A DNA stretch of 64,000 bases from JABDMH01 sp965223025 (GTDB lineage: Bacteria > Bacteroidota > Bacteroidia > Chitinophagales > Saprospiraceae), in the NCBI GenBank assembly GCA_965223025.1, contig CBDCVP010000022.1, positions 496,001 to 560,000 on the forward strand, in the 5' to 3' direction. Shown here piece after piece: positions 45,130 through 53,514 of the stretch. Below the pieces are notes generated by a model. That model did no database searches. It saw only the letters and a program-made list of their open reading frames with translations, and was not told where the DNA came from. Each line of letters starts with the position of its first letter. Within the stretch, counting starts at the first letter, position 1. The translations under genes and the position numbers were made by a program.

Positions 45130-46311
45130 ATGTCCTTTACCAAGCTAACAGCAGACCGCCTCTATTCGAATTGCCGGGAGCCCGAGCCAAACAAGGTCAT
45201 CGTCATGGATGATGGAGGCACTATTTTGTCCATTGATACCATGGAAGATCACGATCCAGCCTCGGTCAATAACCTGTCAGGTGTGCTCATACCTGGCTAT
45301 GTGAATGCACATTGCCACTTGGAGCTCTCTCACATGAAAGGAAAAATCGACTCTGGCACGGGTCTGATCAAGTTCATCAGAAACATTGTGGCCTTTCGTG
45401 AGGCTGGTCAAGAAGAAATCTTGGATGCCATCGCCAGGGCTGACCAAGAGATGTCAAAAAATGGCATTGTGGCCGTAGGAGACATTTGCAATAAAGCAGA
45501 TAGCTTTGCTCAGAAGGAGATGAGTCAAATCCTGTACTATTCTTTTGTGGAGATGTTTGACTTTATGCAGCCACACTTAGCTGAAAAGTTTTATACTGAC
45601 TACAAACTCATCTATGACCAGGTCATCGAAAATGAAGGTCATAAATGCAGTGCCGTACCCCATGCTCCCTATTCTGTAAGTGATCAACTCTACGACGCCA
45701 TCAACCAACTCAATGAGACACCAGGCAGCGTCAGCATACACAATCAGGAGACCATCGCTGAGTCTACGCTGTTTAGAGATAAATCCGGTGATCTGGTGAC
45801 CCTTTTTTCTGAGTTGGGTTTTCCATATGGAGCTCCGCTGCCTACTGGAGAGTCCTCGCTGAAATTTGCCCTCGATCACCTTGATCCTAAGCACCGACTA
45901 CTTCTAGTCCACAACACACAATCGACCAGGGATGATATCGATACTGCGCATCAATGGAGCGATCAGATTTATTGGGTTTCTTGTCCGAATGCCAATCTGT
46001 ACATCGAAAACACACTCCCCGACTACGAGCAGTTTGCCGCTGGTGATGCCAAGGTATGCCTAGGTACAGACAGTCTTTCGAGCAATTGGCAGCTCTCGAT
46101 TTTCGAGGAAATGAAAACCATCAAGAAGTATTGCTCAGGAGTCTGCACCTCAGACCTGATTAAATGGGCGACTCTCCACGGTGCTCAAAGCTTGGGGATA
46201 GAAGATCGGTATGGTACCATCGAGGTTGGCAAGCGACCGGGATTAAATCTAGTCAGTACCAACGAACTTGGAGAACTGGACAATCACAGTACCTCCCAAC
46301 GAATTGCCTAG
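45130..46311 (+). CDS. Metal-dependent amidohydrolase (TRZ/ATZ, aminodeoxyfutalosine deaminase-like)
   Basis: A 393-residue enzyme of the amidohydrolase superfamily. Metal ligands are seen in PGYVNAHCHLELSHMKG (HxH), VPHAPYSV (His), SVSIHNQETIAES (His and Glu) and LGTDSLSSNW (Asp). This pattern is of the deaminase/hydrolase branch that includes guanine and S-adenosylhomocysteine deaminases and the aminodeoxyfutalosine deaminase of the futalosine menaquinone route. The substrate cannot be told from the sequence alone. Its stop overlaps that of the convergent GSCFA gene by 4 bases. It starts 52 bases after the regulator gene on the same strand. Confidence 0.82.
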   Translation: MSFTKLTADRLYSNCREPEPNKVIVMDDGGTILSIDTMEDHDPASVNNLSGVLIPGYVNAHCHLELSHMKGKIDSGTGLIKFIRNIVAFREAGQEEILDAIARADQEMSKNGIVAVGDICNKADSFAQKEMSQILYYSFVEMFDFMQPHLAEKFYTDYKLIYDQVIENEGHKCSAVPHAPYSVSDQLYDAINQLNETPGSVSIHNQETIAESTLFRDKSGDLVTLFSELGFPYGAPLPTGESSLKFALDHLDPKHRLLLVHNTQSTRDDIDTAHQWSDQIYWVSCPNANLYIENTLPDYEQFAAGDAKVCLGTDSLSSNWQLSIFEEMKTIKKYCSGVCTSDLIKWATLHGAQSLGIEDRYGTIEVGKRPGLNLVSTNELGELDNHSTSQRIA

Positions 46312-47318
46312 TCTACAGCGCCTTCCAAAGCCGACAGCATTTTTGCTTCCTTGCTGAAATCAACTGCCGGATAGTCCCTTTTTAAGGTCTGGAATTGTCT
46401 CACCAATCCATCGACAAATCGGCGATATGCAGGTGCGTCTGGATGGAGAGGGCGATGCTCAAGTGCTCTCACCAACTGAATCATTCTATCCGCATACTGT
46501 CTGGCAGTGTCACTGAGTAAGGCTTCGGTAAATCGGTCATAAATGTAGTCTATCGCTAGTTCATTCGGATGAAACATGTCTGTGGCATAAAAACGGTAGT
46601 CTCTCAGATCATCCAGGAGTAGTTCATAGGCTGGAAAATAATGGCATTGTGGCCAAAGATCGACCAATGTTGCAAGCGCCAATTGAAGAGTTGCCTTACT
46701 GAGCTGGCTTTCATGAGCTCCGTCTTTCCAGTACCTTACCGGACTGACACTGAGCATAATGTGGGGCGGATTCTCTCTTTTAGCTAGTATGGAAAAAGGC
46801 CTTGAGAGTGCATCCACCACTTGCTGCACCTCGAGTCGTTCCTGATGGAATGCTTGCGCTGGCATCTTGTGGCAGTTTGCTGCTATCTGGTTAGACTTGA
46901 CGTGTCGATAAACATGCGCTGTGCCAAAGGTCAGAATGATGACACGGACACTCCTAAGACGTTGTATCAATGCTCGACATTCAAGCTCGACTTGCTGCAG
47001 TAAGACTTCTTGGGACGTGGCAGAAAATCGTCCGTGATGAGCAAGGCTATGCCAAAGTCCATCGTTCTGTACGACGACGAGATCCTTCAACGATCGTTGG
47101 CAAAGGCCGTGGAGCAGGACTTCCGATACAGATATCGGATTGAAAACGATGCCAAATGGGTTGGTCAACACATCAAATTTGGTCCGACTCAATCTGCTGC
47201 CCAGATGTTGTGCGAAACACGAACCGATGGTGAGGATCTGATCATCAGCGCAGATACTAAAGGGATAGTCAGGAAGATCAAACTGGCTTCGAAATGTGGA
47301 CTTTATCTGCAGATCCAT
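46308..47318 (-). CDS. GSCFA domain protein
   Basis: A 336-residue protein beginning near ILTIGSCFAQHLGSRLS, where the GSCFA motif gives the family its name, then FGTAHVYRH and HFPAYELLLDDLRDYRFYATDMFHPNE, conserved blocks of SGNH-like hydrolases. The serine and histidine of those blocks would fit a hydrolase active site. No substrate is known. An ATG at 47318 is chosen; two earlier starts (47327 and 47369) are open. It is convergent with the amidohydrolase and divergent from the YbjN-like gene at 47411, with a start region of only about 90 bases. Confidence 0.85.
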   Translation of the reverse strand: MDLQIKSTFRSQFDLPDYPFSICADDQILTIGSCFAQHLGSRLSRTKFDVLTNPFGIVFNPISVSEVLLHGLCQRSLKDLVVVQNDGLWHSLAHHGRFSATSQEVLLQQVELECRALIQRLRSVRVIILTFGTAHVYRHVKSNQIAANCHKMPAQAFHQERLEVQQVVDALSRPFSILAKRENPPHIMLSVSPVRYWKDGAHESQLSKATLQLALATLVDLWPQCHYFPAYELLLDDLRDYRFYATDMFHPNELAIDYIYDRFTEALLSDTARQYADRMIQLVRALEHRPLHPDAPAYRRFVDGLVRQFQTLKRDYPAVDFSKEAKMLSALEGAVD

Positions 47319-47410
47319 AGATTTCATGAGTGGGATAGTCAAGGTAGGATGATAACCCCACAAAGTCAAATGTCCCTCTTCTTTTGAAAAACTTGCTACC
47401 TTACTAGTGC

Positions 47411-48739
47411 ATGCAGTTTTTTTCCAAAATATTTGGTGGAGCTCCTTCTGCTGATCAACCAGAAATACCCCTGGGAAGATTTACCGGTGGTCGGAAGACC
47501 ACCGCCAAATATGACGTTTGGGATCAATCGATCATGCAATTTGAGCAGCAGGACTACCTGACATCTTTTAGTTTGCTCTTTGAATATCTCAAGCATGATC
47601 AAGGTCAAAATTTGAAGTATACTTCCAGGCCGGAGGGAATTGATTTTGAAATCTTACAGGGATCGAAGAGGATCATTGGTACGACCGATGCAGTAAAAAT
47701 CCGAGCCATCGCCAAGATAGCCCATGTCAAAGGCCAACCAGAGATTGGGTTCATGCGGCGACTTTTGGAAAACAATTACCAGTTGAAGTACGGCCGCTAC
47801 TGCCTTGATGACGATGGAGATGTCGCCATTGTCTTCGACTCAAATCTGGTGGATGCTTCTCCCTACAAAGTCTACTATGGACTCAAGGAGATCGCTTTGG
47901 CTGCAGATAAGCACGACGACCTGATGGTGGAGGAGTTTGAAGCATTGGAACCAATCAATATCGGTCACATCACCACCATCCCCCATGCACAAAAGGAAGT
48001 GAAGGTCTCCTTCATCAGAGAGACCATTGCCAAAGTCTTGCATGAAGTGGACCACGGTCGCCTCAATGCTCATCAGTACCCTGGTGGCATCACCTACTTA
48101 CTAATGGATGCTGTCTACAAGCTGGATTTCTTAACGCGTCCAGAAGGTCAAACCATGGAGACGATCGAGCGCATACATCGGTCGTACTTCCAGCATAGTG
48201 CCCTCAACACCGTGCAGAAAAACCATGGACTTATCAAGGAGCTCACCGGCATCCTTAAAAGACCAGTGGAGAAGCTGGAAGCAGAGATGTACCACACCAC
48301 TTCGACCTTTGGCATCGTCAGCGCTGCCAATCACCAAAAGCTACAGGACATCATATTGGGAGAGATCAACCATATGGATTGGTACTATGAAAACCGTCAT
48401 TATCCAGTGGCGTTAGCTGTACCCGGTTATATTGTTGGGCATGCTCTGTTCTCCTTTAGTTTGCCAGAGCCAGATGCCGAGCTGCTACTCCTCTATTATC
48501 AGATCATTGAGCACGACTATTTTGAGAAACTTGGATTTGAGCTTCCCTTTCGTGCAAAGAATCACAAATTACAGCAGCGCAATATCGTCTCTGCAATCTC
48601 TTATATCATGGAGCGATACCGGTCTGATTATCCTTATCTATCGCCCAATTACAAGATGCTCATTTTTGATCACACCATCCTGTTTGCAAAGTCCTACTTG
48701 TTGATGATCGCTCAATTAAATCTCTCAAAAAGTCGCTAA
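47411..48739 (+). CDS. Uncharacterised protein with YbjN-like region, partner of the adjacent protease
   Basis: A 442-residue soluble protein without a signal peptide. Residues about 40-85 are helical and TPR-like. Residues about 85-180 have the alpha/beta pattern of the YbjN/type III chaperone-like fold: RRLLENNYQLKYGRYCLDDDGDVAIVF, then LKEIALAADKHDDLMVEEF. The remaining 260 residues are helical and I do not recognise them. The protease gene at 48745 starts only 5 bases after its stop, and that protein also has a YbjN-like domain, so the two appear to form an operon and possibly a complex in the cytoplasm. Confidence 0.6.
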   Translation: MQFFSKIFGGAPSADQPEIPLGRFTGGRKTTAKYDVWDQSIMQFEQQDYLTSFSLLFEYLKHDQGQNLKYTSRPEGIDFEILQGSKRIIGTTDAVKIRAIAKIAHVKGQPEIGFMRRLLENNYQLKYGRYCLDDDGDVAIVFDSNLVDASPYKVYYGLKEIALAADKHDDLMVEEFEALEPINIGHITTIPHAQKEVKVSFIRETIAKVLHEVDHGRLNAHQYPGGITYLLMDAVYKLDFLTRPEGQTMETIERIHRSYFQHSALNTVQKNHGLIKELTGILKRPVEKLEAEMYHTTSTFGIVSAANHQKLQDIILGEINHMDWYYENRHYPVALAVPGYIVGHALFSFSLPEPDAELLLLYYQIIEHDYFEKLGFELPFRAKNHKLQQRNIVSAISYIMERYRSDYPYLSPNYKMLIFDHTILFAKSYLLMIAQLNLSKSR

Positions 48740-48744
48740 TCGAG

Positions 48745-49860
48745 ATGTCGGCACCTCTGGCAAACATACTGGATATCTATAAGCAAGTGCTGATACAGAT
48801 CGCCACGCCATATAGTACTGGTACCGGTTTTTACCTCAAGATGCACAATGTCATTGTGACCAACGAACATGTGGTACGGGGTAACCGTTCGGTGGTCATT
48901 AGTGGAGTGGCCATTGCCAAGCAATTGGTCCCGGTGCTCTTTCTCGATCCAACCTTCGATCTTGCTTTCCTGGCAGCACCACAAGAAGGAATGCCTCAGG
49001 TGTCACTCATGACAAAGGACGAATTGAGAGAAGGTGACAAAGTAATCGCAATCGGACATCCATTTGGTTTGAAGTTTTCAGTTACCAATGGCATTATTTC
49101 CAATGTAGCTTATGAGATGAATGATCTGGCATATTTGCAGCACGATGCGGCACTAAATCCGGGAAATAGTGGAGGGCCTCTGGTGACCTTATCAGGAGAA
49201 GTTGCAGGTGTCAACACCTTTATCATCAAACACGGTAACAACATCGGGTTCTCATTGCCAAGTTCGCATGTGTTGGATTCGATAAATCTCTTCCATAAAA
49301 CCGGCGGAGCACCTTCTACCCGCTGCCATGCCTGTCGCAACCTTGTCACTTCTACCAAGACCACAGGACAGTATTGTGATCACTGTGGCACAAAAGTGCA
49401 GCTGCCAGATCGCGTTGAAGCCTACGAACCCATAGGCATAAGTAAAACGGTAGAAGATATACTCTCAGACTTAGGGTATAAAATAGACCTGACCCGAATA
49501 GGACCTAGCCTATGGCAGATCGAAAAAGGAAGTGCCACCATCAGAATCTCTTATCACACCGACAGTGGCCTGATCATCGGAGACGCTTTTCTCGCCAGAT
49601 TACCCAATGAGAAGATTGGTGCGATTTATGCATACTTATTGGCGCAAAACTATACACTTAACGGTCTGGCATTTAGTGTCAAAGGCAACGATATCATTCT
49701 TTCTCTGATCATTTATGATAGATACTTGAGAGTGGAGACTGGAAAACAGATGATGCAGTACCTATTTGAAAAAGCAGACAGCTATGACAATGTGCTGGTG
49801 GAGCATTTTGGAGCACAGTGGAAAAAAGCACCTGACAAGAAGTATGATGTGGATAATTAA
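48745..49860 (+). CDS. Cytosolic trypsin-like (S1C) protease with zinc ribbon and YbjN-like domain
   Basis: A 371-residue protein with no signal peptide. Residues 1-185 form a trypsin-fold protease of the DegP/HtrA-type (S1C): H42 in VTNEHVV, D72 in PTFDLAFL and S142 in NPGNSGGPL give a full catalytic triad, with GTGFYL early. No PDZ domain follows. Instead, C194, C197, C211 and C214 form a zinc ribbon (CHAC...CDHC), then residues about 225-365 form a YbjN-like alpha/beta domain. It is adjacent to another YbjN-like protein. A signal-less trypsin-type protease is unusual and suggests a regulated cytosolic processor. The substrate is unknown. Confidence 0.75.
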   Translation: MSAPLANILDIYKQVLIQIATPYSTGTGFYLKMHNVIVTNEHVVRGNRSVVISGVAIAKQLVPVLFLDPTFDLAFLAAPQEGMPQVSLMTKDELREGDKVIAIGHPFGLKFSVTNGIISNVAYEMNDLAYLQHDAALNPGNSGGPLVTLSGEVAGVNTFIIKHGNNIGFSLPSSHVLDSINLFHKTGGAPSTRCHACRNLVTSTKTTGQYCDHCGTKVQLPDRVEAYEPIGISKTVEDILSDLGYKIDLTRIGPSLWQIEKGSATIRISYHTDSGLIIGDAFLARLPNEKIGAIYAYLLAQNYTLNGLAFSVKGNDIILSLIIYDRYLRVETGKQMMQYLFEKADSYDNVLVEHFGAQWKKAPDKKYDVDN

Positions 49861-50073
49861 GTGTCTAAAATGACGTTGTATGGTGGTTGGGGATCGTGCA
49901 GAAACCACCTCGCCCTTGACAGCTTTCTTTGGGCGATCAGTGGTGACATTATTTTGTATTATCCCAGGGAAGAGCCAACTTATGACCTGATAGACCTTGA
50001 TAATGATCGTTGTACCTGCATCATATGTGTCAAGCATTTTGAGCAGAAATTGACTAGTTTTATCATGGGTTAG
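49861..50073 (+). other. Short open frame after the protease gene, doubtful
   Basis: A 70-codon frame that begins with a GTG directly behind the protease stop codon. It is rich in C, W and Y and matches no family. The matching opposite strand also has a frame (49762-50037), so coding is uncertain. It may be an artefact or a small third member of the protease unit. Confidence 0.2.
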
Positions 50074-50085
50074 ACCAGTTTGCTT

Positions 50086-51165
50086 ATGAAGAAGATCGTT
50101 GTCTTATCGTTTGTGATGCTCAGCATGACTGGACTGTCTTTGTATGGCCAGGATATCCACTTTTCGCAGTTTTACATGTCGCCACTTAATCTCAATCCGG
50201 CTTTGACCGGTGTGATGAATTGCAATCAGCGATTTGTGGCAAATTATCGCAATCAATGGGCAAGCATACTTAGATCTAATGCCTTCAATACCTACTCCGC
50301 TTCCTACGATCGCAAGATCCCGGTTGGACAGTACGATTACTTTGGTGTGGGTGGCACCCTTTGGGGAGATGTAGCGGGTGAAGCTGACTTTCAGACGCTG
50401 CAAGCTAGATTATCTGGGTCGTACAGTCGCAGAATGGGGGGCAATCGCGATCTTTCACATTACTTGGTATTTGGTGCAGATGCCGGCATATCTCAAAGGT
50501 CTATCGACTTTCTAAAACTTCGATTTGGGTCGCAGCACGACGGATCGGGTGGATTTGATCCCGGTTTACCTTCTGGTGAAAACTTAGCCCGTGACAATTT
50601 CATTTTCCCCGATGTGTCAGCGGGGCTTCTCTGGTTTACAGTCCTTAATAAGTCCAACAATGTATACGCTGGGGTTGCCATGCACCATTTGAATAGTCCT
50701 GATGTCAGTTTCAAACAAGACTCTGTGGTGTCGCTCTTCACACGTTATACCTTTCATGCAGGAGGTGAATTTGCCCTGGGCAACACCAATCTGGCACTGG
50801 TGCCGGGAGCAGTAGCTTTTTCCCAGGGCCCATCTTTTCTACTTAATCTAGGCACTTCCCTGCGCTTTACCTTAGCACAGGACAAGTTTTCGTCCAATAC
50901 CTTTCAGATTGGAGCCTGGCTGAGGTTGGTCAACAACTATGTCCCTGGAGCTGGCGATGGTCAGAGCTCTACCGCCTCGATGGGTGCAGATGCCGTGATT
51001 TTATCCACTCGATTTGAATACCAGAATTTTGGCATAGGTTTTTCATATGACTGGAATGTATCTGATTTGCGGGTAGCTAGTAACGGCAATGGTGCCTTTG
51101 AGTTTTCTCTGGTCTATCTACTTTGTGGAAGCGAAAACCGTGGTGTGTACTGCCCCCATTTTTAA
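50086..51165 (+). CDS. PorP/SprF family type IX secretion membrane protein
   Basis: A 359-residue outer-membrane protein with signal peptide (to SLYGQ). The mature start DIHFSQFYMSPLNLNPALTG and FVANYRNQW are the hallmark of the PorP/SprF family, followed by alternating beta strands of a barrel-like protein. These proteins help deliver surface adhesins and gliding proteins through the type IX secretion system, often paired with a CHU_C cargo protein. The candidate cargo (10334-12658) is in the window but far off, and no cargo gene is adjacent. The ATG at 50086 is chosen over a TTG two codons earlier. Confidence 0.9.
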   Translation: MKKIVVLSFVMLSMTGLSLYGQDIHFSQFYMSPLNLNPALTGVMNCNQRFVANYRNQWASILRSNAFNTYSASYDRKIPVGQYDYFGVGGTLWGDVAGEADFQTLQARLSGSYSRRMGGNRDLSHYLVFGADAGISQRSIDFLKLRFGSQHDGSGGFDPGLPSGENLARDNFIFPDVSAGLLWFTVLNKSNNVYAGVAMHHLNSPDVSFKQDSVVSLFTRYTFHAGGEFALGNTNLALVPGAVAFSQGPSFLLNLGTSLRFTLAQDKFSSNTFQIGAWLRLVNNYVPGAGDGQSSTASMGADAVILSTRFEYQNFGIGFSYDWNVSDLRVASNGNGAFEFSLVYLLCGSENRGVYCPHF

Positions 51166-51338
51166 TGGTCAGAGTAATTATCTCCCAAAGTAGCTGTACT
51201 TCTGAAGTCTAATCTTGTGAAAAATTATTTAACTTACCATAGTTTCACACTCATCAGCTATCACTTATTGTTCATCAATGTCAGTAACTCATCTACTTTG
51301 AAGATGAAGTTGACTGGCCAAAAAACTAATGATTCACT

Positions 51339-51797
51339 ATGTTTGGTAAGAAGACAGAAATGCAAACTACAGGACCTACTCGCTCAAGCAATTCTCTATT
51401 GCACAACAGTCTTGTGCAGGGATCACACCTCAAGGGTAATGTGACCTCCGAGAACGATTTTCGCATCGATGGCACATTTCACGGTGGTTTGACATGCAGG
51501 GCCAGAGTAATTATCGGGCCTACCGGTGAGTTTAAAGGCGACATAGAGTGTGAGAATGCCATCATCGAGGGTCGCTTTGACGGGACTATGCAGATTCGTC
51601 AGGTCCTGGAAGTAAGAGAAGGCGCTGTCATAGAAGGCGATGTCACCACAAATAAGCTCGTGGTACAGTCCGGCTCTGTATTTGACGTGAAGTGCAGCAT
51701 GGGTGCGCAAGAAGAGGAAGACAGCCATGAAGAACATGACATAGAAGCTGGGGAAGAACCAGTTCTTTCGGCAATAGAAAATGGCCAAATCGAATAA
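51339..51797 (+). CDS. Bactofilin
   Basis: A 152-residue cytoskeletal protein. The middle (about residues 30-130) consists of short beta repeats typical of the bactofilin beta helix (GSHLKGNVTSENDFRIDGTFHG, GEFKGDIECENAIIEGRFDG, EGDVTTNKLVVQSG), and a disordered acidic tail follows (EEEDSHEEHDIEAGEE). Bactofilins polymerise without nucleotide and place wall enzymes or polar structures. It overlaps the AtpZ gene by 17 bases. In many Bacteroidota a bactofilin lies before the ATP synthase genes, and the same arrangement starts here. Confidence 0.92.
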   Translation: MFGKKTEMQTTGPTRSSNSLLHNSLVQGSHLKGNVTSENDFRIDGTFHGGLTCRARVIIGPTGEFKGDIECENAIIEGRFDGTMQIRQVLEVREGAVIEGDVTTNKLVVQSGSVFDVKCSMGAQEEEDSHEEHDIEAGEEPVLSAIENGQIE

Positions 51798-52020
51798 GCG
51801 GGAAAGGAAGATCCTGGATCAGAAAGCTGTCAAGAGCTACATGAAATATTCTGGAATGGCATTCCAGATCGTAGCGTATCTGCTAGTGGGTGTCTTTTTG
51901 GGTAAGCAGTTGGATAAGTATTTTGAAACCGATAGATCCTACTTCACCGCAGGTCTAGCGATTGTCTTCTTAGCTGCGTATTTTGTAAAGCTAGTCAACG
52001 ATCTTAACCGCAAAGAATAA
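51781..52020 (+). CDS. atpZ: AtpZ/AtpI-like small membrane protein
   Basis: A 79-residue protein with two membrane segments (about 25-45 and 53-72), KYSGMAFQIVAYLLVGVFLGKQLDKYF being the typical first part. AtpZ proteins accompany ATP synthase operons and are linked with magnesium transport or assembly of the c-ring with AtpI. Here the structural ATP synthase genes do not follow: a small AtpI-like gene and a biotin carrier gene do. Overlaps the bactofilin gene by 17 bases, indicating translational coupling. Confidence 0.85.
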   Translation: MAKSNKRERKILDQKAVKSYMKYSGMAFQIVAYLLVGVFLGKQLDKYFETDRSYFTAGLAIVFLAAYFVKLVNDLNRKE

Positions 52021-52043
52021 GCAGGCGCAATCCTCATGAAGGA

Positions 52044-52430
52044 ATGAAAAACGATCGCTTTGTCATCTGGCTCGTAACCATTTTTGTGGTCTTGGGCATG
52101 GGTGTCTACTTGCTTTCCACATTCACTTTTTTTGAGGCTTCCTTACCAATATCCCTTGCCAGCATCCTTTTTTTTTCTGCGTTTACCATTATGGCGCATT
52201 ATATTGGTAAGAGAGGGGCACGAAGTAAAAATCAAAATCATCTCACTCAGATTACGATGGCATTGGTCTTCATAAAACTGTGTTGTTGCTTGCTTATCGT
52301 CTTCTTATTTGACCACTTATACCAACCCTCAAACAATCACTACTTGATTATTTTTTTTGTGATCTATTTGGTTTATACCATCTTTGAGGTAATTGTGCTT
52401 ACAAAAGCCAATAAGATGTCACTAGGATGA
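52044..52430 (+). CDS. AtpI-like four-segment membrane protein
   Basis: A 128-residue protein with four membrane segments (about 8-24, 32-50, 66-88, 97-118). In Bacteroidota, a small protein of this kind stands between AtpZ and atpB, as a likely ATP synthase assembly factor (subunit I). I see no sequence motif that proves this, so the call rests on size, segments and position. Its stop overlaps the biotin carrier start as ATGA. Confidence 0.5.
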   Translation: MKNDRFVIWLVTIFVVLGMGVYLLSTFTFFEASLPISLASILFFSAFTIMAHYIGKRGARSKNQNHLTQITMALVFIKLCCCLLIVFLFDHLYQPSNNHYLIIFFVIYLVYTIFEVIVLTKANKMSLG

Positions 52431-52924
52431 AGACAGAAAAATCTGTGCTGGCACATGTCAATGATGACTTCAAATTTGCATTGACACCCGAAGAGCTTAA
52501 CAGCCTGATCGTAGAGTTTGACGTAAGGACTGAAATGGGCATTATCCGATCTAATGGTAGCAACCATCACCTCCAAATGATGCGTAGCAATCATGCCGAC
52601 CGTACGTACGACATCCGGATCGATGGCTATGATTTTTCTATCCGGCTGGAGCGACCCCTGGACCAAATGATCGCTACCTTGGGTTTTAATAAGCCTGTCG
52701 TACATAATGAAGGTGAGATCAAAGCACCTATGCCTGGTCAAGTTGTAGACTGCCAGGTCAAAGAAGGCGATGTGATCTCGGATGGTACGCCCCTGATCAC
52801 ACTGGAGGCCATGAAAATGGAAAACGTTGTCCAGAGCCATATCGATGGAAAGGTCGAAAGTGTCCTAGTATCGAAAGGAGATGCCGTCACTAAAGGACAG
52901 GTCATCATCAAATTGGTGCAGTGA
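52427..52924 (+). CDS. Biotin carboxyl carrier protein-like
   Basis: A 165-residue protein. The last 70 residues are a biotinyl domain: IKAPMPGQVVDCQVKEGD and LEAMKMEN with the biotin lysine K130. The N-terminal 90 residues are a separate alpha/beta region (RSNHADRTYDIRIDGYDF) seen in carrier subunits of propionyl- or methylcrotonyl-type carboxylases of Bacteroidota. It should carry CO2 between a biotin carboxylase and a carboxyltransferase, but those subunits are not in the window. It is coupled by an ATGA overlap to the AtpI-like gene. Confidence 0.85.
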   Translation: MKTEKSVLAHVNDDFKFALTPEELNSLIVEFDVRTEMGIIRSNGSNHHLQMMRSNHADRTYDIRIDGYDFSIRLERPLDQMIATLGFNKPVVHNEGEIKAPMPGQVVDCQVKEGDVISDGTPLITLEAMKMENVVQSHIDGKVESVLVSKGDAVTKGQVIIKLVQ

Positions 52925-53514
52925 CAGCTGTCCTTGAAATCTCAGGATAATCTCGGCTGAAAATATCCTTTCCGATAGCCTGAATACGATTTAGTGCCAC
53001 GGCCATAAACCAAACGCCCATCTTGCCAATTGCTCAAACTCGATAATACTATATTGCCTCTTGGCCATATTTAGTGGGTTCGGTCAAAGAACCCTCGAGT
53101 GGGTGATCTAGCAGGCCATCGTTTTTAAGGAGTAGTAGAATGCTTCCAGAGCGAAGGTTTAGTGCTGTATTCATAAATATCTAATACTATTGGCATGCTC
53201 TTTTGCACCAGGATCTTCATCATCAAAATCCTTACATAGCAAAGGCTATGCGCCTTGCAGCCTTGACTTCATGGTCCTTTTGTGTCAAGACAAAAGGACA
53301 TCAATTAACCACTTAGCATCAAGGAGCCATGAGCGATATGTTGATTTCTATCACATATCAATAGCTGACAAGTGAGCCTACTGATAAAAAGGGATTTCTT
53401 AAGAGATGTTCTAAAATCGGAAGATAACCACTAAATAAGACTAAGTGCCACTATGTTTCATCCATAGATTTCCCCTATTTTAGATCGGATTGTAAACAAC
53501 ACGGTGATCTACTG
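52925..53514. other. Intergenic stretch with a dispersed-repeat-like hairpin
   Basis: No gene is seen over 590 bases. A hairpin at 53274-53299 is given separately. The rest is A+T rich, without a clear promoter. The right end should hold the nitrilase promoter. Confidence 0.45.
53274..53299. repeat. Hairpin repeat resembling a dispersed Bacteroidota element
   Basis: GTCCTTTTGT (53274-53283) pairs perfectly with ACAAAAGGAC (53290-53299) over a six-base loop. On the minus strand this reads TTTTGTCTTGACACAAAAGG, and I recall similar sequences occurring many times in Bacteroidota genomes, often giving false small ORFs. Whether it is repeated in this genome cannot be seen here. Confidence 0.4.

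Noticed and set aside
49762..50037. 91-codon minus-strand frame at the protease gene end
   Set aside because: Overlaps the protease C-terminus on the other strand and has no recognisable features.
51217..51444. 75-codon plus-strand frame before the bactofilin gene
   Set aside because: Overlaps the bactofilin start in another frame and has no protein-like pattern.
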